Shown: positions 44,428 through 56,346, counted from the stretch's first letter. The stretch: DNA of 64,000 nucleotides from Shinella sp. XGS7 (GCF_020535565.1 NZ_CP084758.1:461501-525500); one strand, 5' to 3'. Numbers and translations: made by a program. Notes: generated by a model not told the origin, from the sequence alone.

Positions 44428-45459
44428 TTACTTGGCCGTGGACTTGGGCTGGCCGTCGTCCACCTTGACCACAAAGCTGCCGTCCAGGATGGCCTTCTCC
44501 TTGGCCTTGATCTTGGCCTTGATCTCGTCGGGCACCTTGCCCTCGAAGGTGCCGAGCGGGGCCAGCGAACAGCCGCCGTTCTTCATGAAGGAATAGACGC
44601 CGTAGTCGTCGGCCTTGAAGGAGCCGGCCTTCACTTCGGCGATGGCCTTGTCGAGCGTCGGCTCGAAGTGCCACAGCGCCGAGGCGGCGACGGTATCCGG
44701 ATAGTCCGTCTGCGTGTCGATGACGTTGCCGATGGCAAGCACCTTCTTCTCCTTGGCGGCATCGGAGACGCCGAAGCGCTCGGCATAGAGCAGGTCCGCG
44801 CCACCGTCGATCTGGGCGAAGGCGGTTTCCTTGGCCTTGGGCGGATCGAACCACGAACCGATGAAGGCGACCTGGAACTTGGTGTCCGGGGCAACTTCCT
44901 TCACACCCGCCATGAAGGCGTTCATCAGGCGGTTGACCTCGGGGATCGGATAGCCGCCGACCATGCCGATGTTCTTCGACTTGGTCAGTGCGCCGGCGAC
45001 GAGGCCGGAGAGATAGGAGGCATCCTGGATGTAGTTGTCGAAAACGGAGAAGTTCGGCAGGGCGGCATCCGGCTTGAAGCTCGACCCCATCAGGAAGGCG
45101 ACGTCGGGATAATCCCGGGCGACGGCGCGGGCCGCGTCCTCGACGCCGAAGACTTCGCCCAGAATGAGCTTGTGCCCGGCCTCGCAATATTCGCGCATGA
45201 CGCGCTCATAGTCGTTGTTGGCGGTGTTTTCCGAATAGACATAGTCGATGTCGCCGCGCTCCTTGGCCGCATTCGCGGCCTTGTGGATACGGCTGACCCA
45301 TTGCTGTTCGACCGGAACCGTATAGATCGCCGCCACCTTGAGCTTGGCCTGGGCCGCGGCGGGCAGGGCCAGGGCGGCCAGGCCGACGGCGGCCAGACCC
45401 AGGGTCAGGCGGCGCAGGGCGGACAGGGGGGAGGCGGAAGCGGGGGCGACAGCAGGCAT
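44428..45459 (-). CDS. BMP-family substrate-binding protein (nucleoside/base), mosaic codon usage
   Basis: 343 residues. A signal peptide (to AAAQA, about residue 37) has no lipobox, unlike many BMP lipoproteins. The mature protein has the PnrA/BMP fold: VAAIYTVPVEQQWVSRIHKA, VFGVEDAARAVARDYPDVAF, NIGMVGGYPIPEVNRLMNAF and FMAGVKEVAPDTKFQVAFIG. It presents nucleosides or bases to the ABC transporter genes downstream, which end with a cytosine-deaminase-like enzyme. Between about 44550 and 45335 Val is nearly always GTC/GTT and Tyr nearly always TAT, unlike the signal peptide, the C-terminal 40 codons and all neighbours, where GTG and TAC dominate. This looks like a transferred segment, style as in alphaproteobacteria. 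Confidence 0.9.
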   Translation of the reverse strand: MPAVAPASASPLSALRRLTLGLAAVGLAALALPAAAQAKLKVAAIYTVPVEQQWVSRIHKAANAAKERGDIDYVYSENTANNDYERVMREYCEAGHKLILGEVFGVEDAARAVARDYPDVAFLMGSSFKPDAALPNFSVFDNYIQDASYLSGLVAGALTKSKNIGMVGGYPIPEVNRLMNAFMAGVKEVAPDTKFQVAFIGSWFDPPKAKETAFAQIDGGADLLYAERFGVSDAAKEKKVLAIGNVIDTQTDYPDTVAASALWHFEPTLDKAIAEVKAGSFKADDYGVYSFMKNGGCSLAPLGTFEGKVPDEIKAKIKAKEKAILDGSFVVKVDDGQPKSTAK

Positions 45460-45573
45460 GGCGGGGAGCTCCTTGACAGGGTCGTGGCAGGGGTCGTGAG
45501 GGAATGGGGCGAGACTCTAGCCGCGGGCTGTCACAGCATCTTCACAAAGGTGCGCAAGGCGCCCGCGGGCAGC

Positions 45574-47033
<1,460 letters not shown>

Positions 47034-47055
47034 GCCTGAACCCGGGCCTGCGCCC

Positions 47056-47988
47056 TCAGCGCAGGTCCTGCCAGGCCAGGGCGGCGATGCGCCAGCCGCG
47101 CTCGCCCCGCACCAGCTGCAGGGTCTTGAGCCCCTCGCCCTCGAAGAGCTGGCCGTCCAGGCGGCCGCGCTTGCGGTAGCGCAGCCAACGCTGGGCGATG
47201 GCGCCCTCCACCCGGGTCTGGCCCTCCAGCTCCCACTCCGCAAAGTCCTGCAGCCGCCCGCCGAAGAGCAGCTCGGCCCGCGGCAGCACAAAGCCCCGCA
47301 CATCGCTGACCACCGGCAGGCCGCCGGGCGGCGTGGCCGCGATGCTGGCGCCGGGCAGCAGCCAGTACGGCAGGGCCGCCAGGCCCGGCACCCGGCCCTC
47401 GCGGTTGTCGAAGGCGCCCAGCAGGCGGGCGCTCAGCGCAGCGATCTCGGCCGCGTCATCGCGCAGGGGCTCGGGGCCGGGCTCGCACCATTCGAAGAGC
47501 CGCGAGGGGTCCTCATAGGCTGGAAACTGGTGCTGGCCGCGGTCCTCGAAGCCGCAGTCGCGCAGCAGGCGCATGGAGGCCTCGTTGTGCAGGGCCGTGG
47601 TGGCCAGCACCCGGCGCAGGCCCAGGGCCTCGCGGGCGTACTGCAGACAGGCCCGGGCGGCCTCGCGCGCATAGCCCTGGCCCCAGAAGCGCGGCACAAA
47701 GCCATAGCCCAGATCGGGATGAGGCAGGAAGTCGCGCTGGAACAGGCCGCACAGGCCCAGCAGCGCACCGTCCTCGCGCCGCTCCACGGCCCAGAAGCCA
47801 TGGCCGTGGCGCCAGTAGGCGGGGAAGAGGCGCTGCTCCATCCAGGCCAGGGCCTGGGCCTCGTCGCGCACTCCGGCGTCGGAGATATTGGCCTGCCAGG
47901 ACGGCTCATTGAGCAGGCCCAGCATGAAGCCCGCATCCTCCGCACGGAACCAGCGCAGCCGCAGCCGCGGTGTCATCAGCACCAGCAT
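47056..47988 (-). CDS. GNAT acetyltransferase fused to an NTF2-like domain
   Basis: 310 residues from the ATG at 47988. Residues 1 to about 170 are a RimJ/RimL-type GNAT domain: [38 protein letters not shown], the acetyl-CoA loop [13 protein letters not shown] and [17 protein letters not shown]. Residues about 185-310 look like an NTF2/SnoaL-like domain ([19 protein letters not shown], then alternating strands ending [13 protein letters not shown]). GNAT proteins acetylate amines or protein N-termini; the attached domain is unusual and may bind the acceptor. It is convergent with purB (22 bases between stops). Confidence 0.78.
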   Translation of the reverse strand: MLVLMTPRLRLRWFRAEDAGFMLGLLNEPSWQANISDAGVRDEAQALAWMEQRLFPAYWRHGHGFWAVERREDGALLGLCGLFQRDFLPHPDLGYGFVPRFWGQGYAREAARACLQYAREALGLRRVLATTALHNEASMRLLRDCGFEDRGQHQFPAYEDPSRLFEWCEPGPEPLRDDAAEIAALSARLLGAFDNREGRVPGLAALPYWLLPGASIAATPPGGLPVVSDVRGFVLPRAELLFGGRLQDFAEWELEGQTRVEGAIAQRWLRYRKRGRLDGQLFEGEGLKTLQLVRGERGWRIAALAWQDLR

Positions 47989-48088
47989 CCCGGATCCCCC
48001 CTCTTGTGTGGCGTTCAGGCCGGAAAGCCGGCCAAAAGCAGGACAATACCCCACCTCAACCCGCCCTGACCTCCGTCACCGCCCGCCC

Positions 48089-48916
48089 ATGAATTTCATC
48101 CAGCAGCTCTCCAAGGCCGAACAGCTCAACGACTCGATGCTTTGCGTGGGGCTGGATCCGGAGCCGGGCAAGTTTCCCGGCGCCTGGAAGGGCGATGCGG
48201 GCCGCATCTACGACTTCTGCGCCGCCATCGTGGACGCGACCAAGGACCTGGTCAGCGCCTTCAAGCCCCAGATCGCCTACTTCGCCGCCCACCGCGCCGA
48301 GGACCAGTTGGAGCGCCTGATGGCCCATATCAAGCGCGTGGCACCCAGCGTGCCGGTGATCCTGGATGCCAAGCGCGGCGATATCGGCTCCACGGCCGAG
48401 CAGTACGCCAAGGAAGCCTTCGAGCGCTACCAGGCCGATGCCGTGACCGTCTCGCCCTTCATGGGCCTGGACTCCATCGAGCCCTATCTGCGCTACCCCG
48501 ACAAGGGCGTGATCCTGCTGTGCCGCACCTCGAACGCCGGCGGCAATGACTGGCAGATGCAGCGCCTGGCCGAGGTGCCGGGCCAGCCCCGCCTGTTCGA
48601 GCACCTGGCCCATCTGGCCCAGACGCAGTGGAACAAGAACGGCCAGCTGGGCCTGGTGGTGGGCGCCACCTATCCCGAGGAGATCGCCCGGGTGCGCGAG
48701 CTGGCCCCCAGCCTGCCCCTGCTGATTCCGGGCGTGGGCGCCCAGGGTGGTGACGCCGCGGCCACCGTCAAGGCCGGCTGGCGCGCGGACGGCCCCATCA
48801 TCGTCAACAGCTCGCGCGCCGTGCTCTATGCCGGCAGCAGCCTGGAGGACTTTGCCGCCGCGGCCCGCCGCGCGGCCCAGGCCACCCGCGAGCAGCTGCA
48901 GCGCGCCCGCGCCTGA
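48089..48916 (+). CDS. pyrF: Orotidine 5'-phosphate decarboxylase
   Basis: 275 residues from the ATG at 48089. It belongs to the longer OMP decarboxylase group (type 2): [24 protein letters not shown], the catalytic [16 protein letters not shown] (residues about 92-106), [14 protein letters not shown] and [12 protein letters not shown]. It makes UMP in the last step of pyrimidine synthesis. A GACAAT hexamer lies at 48042-48047. It is the only pyrimidine gene here. Confidence 0.95.
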   Translation: MNFIQQLSKAEQLNDSMLCVGLDPEPGKFPGAWKGDAGRIYDFCAAIVDATKDLVSAFKPQIAYFAAHRAEDQLERLMAHIKRVAPSVPVILDAKRGDIGSTAEQYAKEAFERYQADAVTVSPFMGLDSIEPYLRYPDKGVILLCRTSNAGGNDWQMQRLAEVPGQPRLFEHLAHLAQTQWNKNGQLGLVVGATYPEEIARVRELAPSLPLLIPGVGAQGGDAAATVKAGWRADGPIIVNSSRAVLYAGSSLEDFAAAARRAAQATREQLQRARA

Positions 48917-48937
48917 GCACGGGGCGAGAACTAATGC

Positions 48938-48958
48938 GCACTCGGGCGACCCGGGTGC
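48938..48958 (+). terminator. Hairpin after pyrF
   Basis: GCACTCGGG (48938-48946), loop CGA, CCCGGGTGC (48950-48958), with one G:T pair. It stands 21 bases after the pyrF stop. There is no clear U run. Confidence 0.4.
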
Positions 48959-49062
48959 GATTAGCCCCGGCTTTGGGGGGCTGACCGGATGTTCAGGCGC
49001 CCGCTTTCTGGCGGAGACTGCGACCCTTTGTAGAGCCAAGGGCGTATGCGCGCGCCAGCACC

Positions 49063-52000
49063 GTGAGCAAGGACATCCCGGACGATCTGAGCAGCCTGGT
49101 CGGGCAGGACTTCGACCCCAGCGGCCCCCAGGCCAGGCTGGAGCTGCGCGTGCAGCGCCATTCCCAGCGCCTGTTCCTCAGTGCCTGTGCCCTGCTGTGT
49201 GCCGTGGCCGGCACCCTGCTGTGGTTCGGCCGCATCCCGGGCGAGCCCCTGGAAGGCTTGCTGCCGCCCCTGCTGGCCTGGGGCATTGCCGCGCTGGCTG
49301 CCGTCAGCGTCTGGCGGCCGCCGCGCCGCCATGGCAGCGCTTTCTCCCTGTTGGTGATGGCCCTGCTGATGGCCCTGCCGGTGAGCGTGGCGCTGTCGCG
49401 CCAGCTGGGCCTCTCCAGCGTCTCCCTGGGACTGATGGGCCTGATCGTGGTGCTGGCCACCACGGTGCAGGGCCTGCGCGGCGGCCTGCTGATCTTTGGC
49501 CTGAGCCTCTTGAGCGTGGGCGGCCTGAGCTGGGCCGAACTCGATGGCTGGGGCCCGCGCGGGGCGGTGCGCCTGAGCGCTCGCCTGAGCACCCATCTGC
49601 TGCTGCTGACGGCCGCCCTCGTCATCGGCCTGGACTGCCTGCGCATGGTGCGCCGCTCCATCGAGGAGGCGGGCGAGCGCAACGCGCGCTTTCGCCACCT
49701 GCTGTCCATGGCGGCCGACTGGTACTGGGAGATGGACCGCGAGTTCCGCTTCACCCATCTGGCCGAGGACCGCGCCGGCCAGTCCGGTCTGGACCTGGAA
49801 AGCCGCCTGGGCAAGACCCCCTGGGAAATCGAGGCCATGGGCCTCAGCGACGAGGAACTGGACGCCCACCGCGCCGATCTCGAGGCGCATCGCGCCTTCC
49901 ACGGCCTGGTGGCACGGCGCCGCGCGCCGGACGGCAGCCTGCGCTTCGTCTCCATCAGCGGCGAACCGCGCTTCGACGCCCAGGGGAGCTTTCGCGGCTA
50001 CTGGGGCGTGGGCCGCGATGTGACGCACGAGGTGCAGGCCGAGCAGGCCGTGGCCGCCACCGAGACGCGCTACCGCGAGCTCTTCCGCCGCTCGCCCAGC
50101 CCCCTGGTGCTGCATCGCTGGGGCCGGGTGCTGGACTGCAACCCGGCCGCCATGGCCATGTTCGGCTACACCCAGCGCTCCAGCATGATCGGCCAGGACC
50201 TGTTCTCGCATTACGAGCCGGGGGATGACGAGCGCGCCCGCCAGCGCGCCGCCAAGATCGAGGCCATGCCCGTGGGCGGCATGCTGCCGGTGGCCGAGTT
50301 CCGCCTGCGCACGCTCTCGCGCCGTCGGCGCCTGGTGCAGGCCACCAGCGTGCGGGTGGACGCCGCCAGCGGCCCGGCCACGCTCTCCTTCTTCATCGAC
50401 CAGACCGAGCAGAGCCGCGCCCAGGAGGCCCTGCGCCGCAGCGAGGGCCTGCTCTCGCACCTGGTGGCCACCAGCCCCGATGTGATCACCCTCACCGAGA
50501 TGGCCTCGGGCCGTTTCGCCATGGTCAACAAGACCTTCGAGCGCCTCTCGGGCTATAGCGCCGAGGAGGTGCTGGGCCGCAGCGCCGAGGAGCTGGGCCT
50601 GTGGCAGCACGCCGGCGAGCGCGAGGGCCTGGTGCAGGGCGTGCGCGAGCACGGACGGATCAGCGAGGTACCGGCCAACTTCGTGGCCAAGAACGGCGAC
50701 GTGATCTCCATGGTGCTCTCGGCCGCGCCCTTCAATATGGACGGCCAGGCCTATCTGGTCATCAATGCCCGCGACGTGACCGAGAGCGAGCGCACCCGCC
50801 TCGTGCATGCCGCCATCCTGCAGAACGCCTCCATCGGCATCACGCTCACGCGCGACCAGTACTTCGTACAGGCCAATCCGGTGATCGAGGAGATGTTCGG
50901 CTGGCCGCCGGGCGGCCTGATCGGCCAGCACGGCTCGGTGGTCTGGCCCGGTCCCGAGGCCTACGCGGCGGTGGGCGAGGAACTGGGCCCGCGCCTGGCC
51001 GCGGGCGAACAGGTCGAGATCGAGCGGCCCATGCGCCGCCGCGACGGCTCCACCTTCCTGTGCCGCCTGCTGGCCAAGGCCGTGGACCCCGACCACCCCA
51101 GCCGCGGCGGCACCATCTGGATCATGGAAGACGTGACGGAGAAGCGCCGCGTCGAGGCAGCCCTGGCCCAGGCCAAGGACGAGGCCCAGGCCGCCAGCCG
51201 CGCCAAGAGCGCCTTCCTGGCCAATACCAGCCACGAGATCCGCACGCCGCTCAACGGCCTGCTGGGTCTGGCGCGCATGCTGCAGCAGCCCGATCTGGAC
51301 GAGGGCACCCGTCGCCAGTACCTGGACCAGATGCTGGACAGCGCCGAGAGCCTCTCGGGCCTGATCGCCGACATCCTGGACCTCTCCAAGATCGAGGCCG
51401 GCCGCCTGACCCTGGAGTCCGTGCCCTTTGCCCTGCGCGACATGCTGGGCACCATGCGCCTGGCCTATCTGACCCTGGCTCAGGCCCGCGGTCTGGCCTT
51501 CAAGATCGATGTGGACGAGGACGTGCCCGCCTGGGTGGTGGGCGATCCGGTGCGCACCCGCCAGATCCTCTCCAACTACCTGACCAATGCCCTGAAGTTC
51601 ACCGAGGCCGGCTCGGTCTCGGTGCGGGTGCGCAAGCTCGACGAGGAGCGCCTGCGCATCGAGGTGCGCGACACCGGCCCCGGCATCGCCCCCGAGCTGC
51701 ACGAGCGCCTGTTCCAGCCCTTCACCCAGGCCGACGAGTCCACCACCCGCCGCTATGGCGGCACGGGCCTGGGCCTGTCGATCTGCCGCGAGCTGGCCGG
51801 CCTGATGGGCGGCACCGTGGGCGTGGACAGCGCCCTGGGCCAGGGTTCCACTTTCTGGGCCGAGCTGCCCCTGGCCGGCGCGCCCACGCCCATCAGCACC
51901 CAGCTGCGCGAGGCGCGCGACAAGCAGGATCTGCAGGGCCTGCGCGTGCTGATGGTGGAGGACAACCCGGTGAACATGATGATCGCCGTGGCCCTGCTGG

Positions 52001-52341
52001 AGCAGTGGGGCCTGGAGGTGTCCCAGGCCAGCGACGGGGCCCAGGCCGTGGAAGCCATCCACGCCCAGGCCAGCATGGGCCGGCCCTTCGATGCGGTGCT
52101 GATGGATGTGCAGATGCCGGTGATGAGCGGCCACGAGGCCACGCGCCAGGTGCGCCGGCGCTTCAGCGCCGAGACCCTGCCCATCGTGGCCCTCACCGCC
52201 GCTGCCCTGGTCTCGGAGCGCGAGGAGGCCCTGGCGGCCGGCATGAACGACTTCCTGACCAAGCCCATTGATGCGCCGCGCCTGCACGCCACCCTGGTGC
52301 GCCTGATCGGTCACCGGGACAATGACAAGCGCCGCAGCTGA
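49063..52341 (+). CDS. Hybrid sensor histidine kinase with membrane domain and four PAS domains
   Basis: 1092 residues with a GTG start at 49063. Five membrane segments fall in residues 35-205. PAS domains follow at about 210-330 (MAADWYWEMDREFRFTHLAE), 335-455 (LDCNPAAMAMFGYTQRSS), 460-580 (VNKTFERLSGYSAEEVLG) and 585-705 (IGITLTRDQYFVQANPVIEE). HisKA has the phospho-acceptor His724 in NTSHEIRTPLNG. The ATPase domain has SNYLTNALKFTE, RDTGPGIAPE and GGTGLGLSICRELAGLMGGT. The C-terminal receiver has LMDVQMPVMSGHEATRQVRR with Asp near 1015 and a KPID Lys. There is no HPt domain, so phosphorelay needs another protein. No response regulator is adjacent. Signal unknown; multiple PAS domains suggest redox or small-molecule sensing. 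Confidence 0.93.
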   Translation: MSKDIPDDLSSLVGQDFDPSGPQARLELRVQRHSQRLFLSACALLCAVAGTLLWFGRIPGEPLEGLLPPLLAWGIAALAAVSVWRPPRRHGSAFSLLVMALLMALPVSVALSRQLGLSSVSLGLMGLIVVLATTVQGLRGGLLIFGLSLLSVGGLSWAELDGWGPRGAVRLSARLSTHLLLLTAALVIGLDCLRMVRRSIEEAGERNARFRHLLSMAADWYWEMDREFRFTHLAEDRAGQSGLDLESRLGKTPWEIEAMGLSDEELDAHRADLEAHRAFHGLVARRRAPDGSLRFVSISGEPRFDAQGSFRGYWGVGRDVTHEVQAEQAVAATETRYRELFRRSPSPLVLHRWGRVLDCNPAAMAMFGYTQRSSMIGQDLFSHYEPGDDERARQRAAKIEAMPVGGMLPVAEFRLRTLSRRRRLVQATSVRVDAASGPATLSFFIDQTEQSRAQEALRRSEGLLSHLVATSPDVITLTEMASGRFAMVNKTFERLSGYSAEEVLGRSAEELGLWQHAGEREGLVQGVREHGRISEVPANFVAKNGDVISMVLSAAPFNMDGQAYLVINARDVTESERTRLVHAAILQNASIGITLTRDQYFVQANPVIEEMFGWPPGGLIGQHGSVVWPGPEAYAAVGEELGPRLAAGEQVEIERPMRRRDGSTFLCRLLAKAVDPDHPSRGGTIWIMEDVTEKRRVEAALAQAKDEAQAASRAKSAFLANTSHEIRTPLNGLLGLARMLQQPDLDEGTRRQYLDQMLDSAESLSGLIADILDLSKIEAGRLTLESVPFALRDMLGTMRLAYLTLAQARGLAFKIDVDEDVPAWVVGDPVRTRQILSNYLTNALKFTEAGSVSVRVRKLDEERLRIEVRDTGPGIAPELHERLFQPFTQADESTTRRYGGTGLGLSICRELAGLMGGTVGVDSALGQGSTFWAELPLAGAPTPISTQLREARDKQDLQGLRVLMVEDNPVNMMIAVALLEQWGLEVSQASDGAQAVEAIHAQASMGRPFDAVLMDVQMPVMSGHEATRQVRRRFSAETLPIVALTAAALVSEREEALAAGMNDFLTKPIDAPRLHATLVRLIGHRDNDKRRS

Positions 52342-52448
52342 GGCCGCGGGAGCCCGGCTTGTCGAATTTCGCCAGCCTGGCTCGTCATGAGGGCGAGGGG
52401 GACGGATGGGCCGCCCCCGCCACCAGCCCGCACCCCCAGGGAGACCCC

Positions 52449-52859
52449 ATGAAGATCAGCATCGAAACCCTCGTCAAAGCCCCCATCGAGCGCGTCTGGC
52501 GCGCCTGGACCACGCCGGCGGACATCGTGGTCTGGAACACCGCCTCGCCCGACTGGCACACCCCCCGGGCCTCGGTCGATCTGCGCGTCGGCGGCGAGTT
52601 CAGCTCGCGCATGGAGGCCAAGGACGGCAGCATGGGCTTCGACTTCGCTGGCACCTACACCGCCATCGTGGAGCATGCGCTGATCGAGGCCCGCTTCGGT
52701 GAGCGTGAGCTGCGCGTGGAGTTCATCCCCGGCCCCGCAGGCGTGACCGTGCGCGAGACCTTTGACGCCGAGGACAGCAACCCCGTCGAGCTGCAGCGCC
52801 AGGGCTGGCAGTCCATCCTGGACAACTTCGCCCGCCACGCCGAGCGCCAGCCGGGCTGA
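52449..52859 (+). CDS. AHSA1/SRPBCC-domain protein
   Basis: 136 residues from the ATG at 52449. It starts with the family motif MKISIETLVKAPIERVWRAW; later come WNTASPDWHTP and GGEFSSRMEAKDGSMGFDF, and the C-terminal helix GWQSILDNFARHAE. The START-like helix-grip fold binds hydrophobic ligands. Stand-alone bacterial members have unknown ligands. It is in the same direction as the kinase and yjdF genes. Confidence 0.87.
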   Translation: MKISIETLVKAPIERVWRAWTTPADIVVWNTASPDWHTPRASVDLRVGGEFSSRMEAKDGSMGFDFAGTYTAIVEHALIEARFGERELRVEFIPGPAGVTVRETFDAEDSNPVELQRQGWQSILDNFARHAERQPG

Positions 52860-52888
52860 GGCGCGGCGCTTCTGACTACCATGGGGGC

Positions 52889-53554
52889 ATGAACGCCCCC
52901 GACACCGGCCTGTCCCGGCCCACCCTGCTCTCGCTCGCCCTGCTCGTGCTGCTGGCCCTGCTGGCCTCGGGCTGGGCGCCGTACGACCGCGCGACCTGGG
53001 CCATGGAGGTGGCGCCGGTCTTCATCGCCCTGCCCCTGCTGGCCCTGAGCCAGCGGCGCTTTCCGCTCACGCCCCTGCTCTACACCCTGATCACCTGGCA
53101 CTGCCTGGTGCTGATCCTGGGCGGGGCCTACACCTATGCGCGCGTGCCCCTGGGCTTCTGGCTGCAGGATCTGTTTGCGCTCTCGCGCAACCCTTACGAC
53201 AAGATCGGCCACTTCGCCCAGGGCCTGATCCCGGCCCTGCTGGCGCGCGAGATCCTGCTGCGCACCGGCCAGGTGCGCGGCCGCGGCATGGCGGGCTTTC
53301 TGGCCATGTGCGTGGCCCTGGCGGTGAGCGCGGTCTACGAGCTCATCGAGTGGTGGGCCGCCCTGGCCCTGGGTCAGGGAGCCGACGAGTTCCTGGGCAC
53401 CCAGGGCGACCCCTGGGACACGCAGTCGGACATGTTCATGGCCCTGCTGGGCGCCCTGGTCAGCAGCCTGCTGCTGGCGCGCTGGCACGACCGCCAGATG
53501 GCCGGCTTGGGCTTCAACCCCACAGCGGCAGGCGGCGCCTGCGCTCGCCCGTGA
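52889..53554 (+). CDS. yjdF: YjdF-family (DUF2238) inner-membrane protein
   Basis: 221 residues with six hydrophobic segments. DUF2238 features include YTLITWHCLVLILGGAYTYA, RNPYDKIGHFAQGLIPALLA, VSAVYELIEWWAAL and FLGTQGDPWDTQSDMFMALL, with conserved His, Glu, Trp and Asp residues clustered as in a metal or substrate site. Function unknown. Its last 13 codons overlap, tail to tail, the end of the molybdenum hydroxylase large subunit (41 bases). Confidence 0.87.
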   Translation: MNAPDTGLSRPTLLSLALLVLLALLASGWAPYDRATWAMEVAPVFIALPLLALSQRRFPLTPLLYTLITWHCLVLILGGAYTYARVPLGFWLQDLFALSRNPYDKIGHFAQGLIPALLAREILLRTGQVRGRGMAGFLAMCVALAVSAVYELIEWWAALALGQGADEFLGTQGDPWDTQSDMFMALLGALVSSLLLARWHDRQMAGLGFNPTAAGGACARP

Positions 53555-55814
53555 GCGCGAACAGCGCGTTGGCCAGGGCCGGCGCCACCGGCGGCACACC
53601 CGGCTCGCCCACGCCGCCCGGCGGATTCGTGCTCGCGAGCACATGGGTTTCGATGCGCGGCGTCTGGGCCAGGCTCAGCAGGGGATAGTCGGCAAAGCCG
53701 CTCTGGCGCACCGCGCCCTCGGCCCCGATATCGATGCGCCCCCACAGCGCGGCCGAGAGGCCGAAGATGATGGCGCTCTCCATCTGGCGCTCGACGATGG
53801 CCGGGTTCACCACCAGGCCGCAGTCCAGGGCGCAGACCACGCGCAGCACGCGCGGCTGGCCGTCGGGCGCCAGGCGCAGCTCCAGCACCTGGGCCACGAT
53901 GCTGCCAAAGCTCTCGTGCAGGGCCAGGCCGCGCGCCACGCCTGTGGGCAAGGCCTGACCCCAGCCGGCCTTCTCGGCCGCCAGGCGCAGCACCGCGGCA
54001 TGGCGCGGCAGGGCGGCATCCAGCCACTGCAGGCGGAAGTCCAGCGGATCGCGGCCGGCCGCATGGGCCAGCTCGTCCACAAAGCTCTCCATGAAGAAGG
54101 CATTGTGCGAATGCCCCACCGAGCGCCAGAAGCCCACGGGCACGCCGCTGTGCGTGGCCTCATGGGCAATGCGCTGGTGGGCCAGAGCATAGGGATGGTC
54201 CAGCAGGCCCTCGGCCGTGGTCTTGTCCGGCGCCTCGAAGCGGCTGCTCAGGGCCGGCAGCACGCGCTCCATCCAGCGCGGCGAGATGGCGTCGCCCGCG
54301 CTGCCCACGAGCAGGGCCTGGGGCCGGCCCTGGGCATCCAGCCGGGCGCGGCAGAAGGCGGCGCCCGCGGGGCGGTAGAAGTCGTGGCGGAAGTCTTCCT
54401 CGCGCGACCACAGCAGCTGCACCGGCGCGCCGCCGGTCTCCAGGGCCACGCGCACGGCCTGGCCCACCAGGTCCACCTCCAGGCGCCGGCCGAAGCCGCC
54501 GCCCAGATACGTCACATGCACCTCCACCGCCGACTCGTCCACGCCCGCCACCCGCGCCGCCAGCGCGCGCGCCAGACCTGGCACCTGGGTGGGCAGCCAG
54601 AGCGTGACCCGGCCATCCTTCACCTGGGCCGTGCAGTTCATGGGCTCCAGGGTGGCGTGGGCCAGATAGGGCGCTTCGTAGAACGCCTCCACCAGGCGCT
54701 CGCCCTCGGCCAGGGGGCGGGCCAGCTGGGCGGCCGCATCGCCGGCGCTGCGAAAAGCCAGGCCCCCGCCCGCGGCAGCGCGGCGCGCGGCCTCGCGCAG
54801 CTGCTCGGCAATGCGCTCGCCGTCCAGGGCGCCGGCCGGGCGCCCCTGCCACTGCACCTCCAGGGCCTGGGCCGCCTGCTGGGCGCGCCAGCTGTTGCGC
54901 GCCACCACGGCCAGGGCCGGCACGCTGCCGGCATAAGGCGGCAGGCGCACCAGGCGCAGCACGTCGGGCAGGCGCAGGGCGGCGCTGGCGTCCACCGCGC
55001 CGGGCGAGCCGCCCAGCATGGGCGCCTGGCAGATAGCGGCATACAGCAGGCCCGGCGGGCGCTGGTCGATGCCGAAGCGCGCGGAGCCATCCACCTTGGC
55101 CGGCACATCGCGGCGCGGCGCGGGACGGCCGATCAGGCGCCAGGCCTCGGGCGGCGTGAGGCTCACCTCGCCGGGCGGGGTGGCGGCCGCGGCGCGGGCC
55201 AGTTCGCCGTAGTGGGCACGTTGGCCGATGGCATGGCTGACCCAGCCCTGCTCCAGCTGCAGCTCGGCCAGGGCCTGACCCCATTGCAGGGAGGCCGCGC
55301 CCAGCAGCTGCTGGCGGGCGGTGGCCGCCGCCCAGCGCAGCGGCTCCCAGGCATCGGCCACGCTGGAGCTGCCGCCGGTGGCATTCACGCCCAGCTCGCG
55401 CGCCAGCTTGGCCACGCTCCATTGCGCCAGGCGCGCCAGGCGGCTCTCCTGACCCGGCTCGGTGTGCTGGGGTGCCAGCGGCAGCTGACCCACGAACATG
55501 GCCACATTGCCGTAGAGGCTCTCGTAGCCGGCCGGAATCAGGCGCACCCGCTCCAGCGGCAGGCGCAGCTCCTCGGCCACCAGCTGGGCCAGGGCCGTGT
55601 GCACGCCCTGCCCCATCTCGCTGCGCGGCATGGCCAGGAGCACATCGCCGCTCCCGGCCTCGATCTTGATCCAGGCGTTCAGGCCCAGCTCGCCCTCGCG
55701 CGGCGGCAGGCTGCCGGGCCGGCCCAGGCGGCTGCGCGGTGGCACGGCGACCACGCCCACCAGCAGGGCGCCGGCAGCCGTCAGCCCCGAAAGCAGCAGG
55801 GTGCGACGCCTCAT
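53514..55814 (-). CDS. Molybdopterin-binding large subunit of a xanthine-dehydrogenase-family hydroxylase (IorB-like)
   Basis: 766 residues from the ATG at 55814. An N-terminal basic, hydrophobic signal ([20 protein letters not shown], Tat-like arginines) suggests export, as for IorB and related aldehyde dehydrogenases. Molybdopterin-binding motifs are visible: [31 protein letters not shown] and [16 protein letters not shown]. The C-terminal active-site region has [21 protein letters not shown] with the catalytic Glu (GVGEPG). The enzyme oxidises N-heterocycles or aldehydes by water-derived hydroxylation. It overlaps by 4 bases with its Fe-S subunit gene upstream. No cofactor-insertion chaperone lies nearby. 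Confidence 0.9.
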   Translation of the reverse strand: MRRRTLLLSGLTAAGALLVGVVAVPPRSRLGRPGSLPPREGELGLNAWIKIEAGSGDVLLAMPRSEMGQGVHTALAQLVAEELRLPLERVRLIPAGYESLYGNVAMFVGQLPLAPQHTEPGQESRLARLAQWSVAKLARELGVNATGGSSSVADAWEPLRWAAATARQQLLGAASLQWGQALAELQLEQGWVSHAIGQRAHYGELARAAAATPPGEVSLTPPEAWRLIGRPAPRRDVPAKVDGSARFGIDQRPPGLLYAAICQAPMLGGSPGAVDASAALRLPDVLRLVRLPPYAGSVPALAVVARNSWRAQQAAQALEVQWQGRPAGALDGERIAEQLREAARRAAAGGGLAFRSAGDAAAQLARPLAEGERLVEAFYEAPYLAHATLEPMNCTAQVKDGRVTLWLPTQVPGLARALAARVAGVDESAVEVHVTYLGGGFGRRLEVDLVGQAVRVALETGGAPVQLLWSREEDFRHDFYRPAGAAFCRARLDAQGRPQALLVGSAGDAISPRWMERVLPALSSRFEAPDKTTAEGLLDHPYALAHQRIAHEATHSGVPVGFWRSVGHSHNAFFMESFVDELAHAAGRDPLDFRLQWLDAALPRHAAVLRLAAEKAGWGQALPTGVARGLALHESFGSIVAQVLELRLAPDGQPRVLRVVCALDCGLVVNPAIVERQMESAIIFGLSAALWGRIDIGAEGAVRQSGFADYPLLSLAQTPRIETHVLASTNPPGGVGEPGVPPVAPALANALFALTGERRRRLPLWG

Positions 55815-56275
55815 GCCTTGGCTCCGGCCAGCTGGGCGGCGGCGGCATGGATGGCGGCGCGCACGCGGGGGTAGGTGCCACAGCGGCAGAGGTTGGTGAT
55901 GGCCGCGTCGATCTCGGCATCGCTGGGCTTGCGGTTCTTGCGCAGCAGGGCGGCCGCGGCCATCAGCATGCCGCTCTGGCAATAGCCGCACTGCGGCACC
56001 TGGTGGGCCACCCAGGCGCGCTGCAGCGCATGGTCGGGGCCCAGGCCCTCGATGGTGGTGATGGCGCGGCCGGCCACGCTGGCCAGGGGCGTGACGCAGC
56101 TGCGCCGCGCCTCGCCGTCCACCTGCACGGTGCAGGCGCCGCAGGCCGCCACGCCGCAGCCGAACTTGGTGCCGGTGAGGTCCAGGCCGTCGCGCAGGGC
56201 CCAGAGCAGGGGCATGGCCGGATCCCGGGCATGCTCGGGCAAGGTTTTCAGTTCACCGTTGATCTTGAGTTCCAT
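55811..56275 (-). CDS. Two-[2Fe-2S] small subunit of the molybdenum hydroxylase (IorA-like)
   Basis: 154 residues. The plant-type cluster ligands are Cys40, Cys45, Cys48 and Cys60 ([16 protein letters not shown] region). The second cluster ligands are Cys96, Cys99, Cys130 and Cys132 ([20 protein letters not shown]). It carries electrons from the molybdopterin subunit to an external acceptor, probably a cytochrome. It starts the two-gene operon; its stop overlaps the next ATG (ATGA). No FAD subunit is present, as in isoquinoline 1-oxidoreductase. Confidence 0.93.
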   Translation of the reverse strand: MELKINGELKTLPEHARDPAMPLLWALRDGLDLTGTKFGCGVAACGACTVQVDGEARRSCVTPLASVAGRAITTIEGLGPDHALQRAWVAHQVPQCGYCQSGMLMAAAALLRKNRKPSDAEIDAAITNLCRCGTYPRVRAAIHAAAAQLAGAKA

Positions 56276-56346
56276 CGCCGATTTCTCCCCCCGGGGTCAT
56301 GTCCCTGCGGCGCCGCAGCATAGCCCGGCGCGGTCACAATAGCGGC

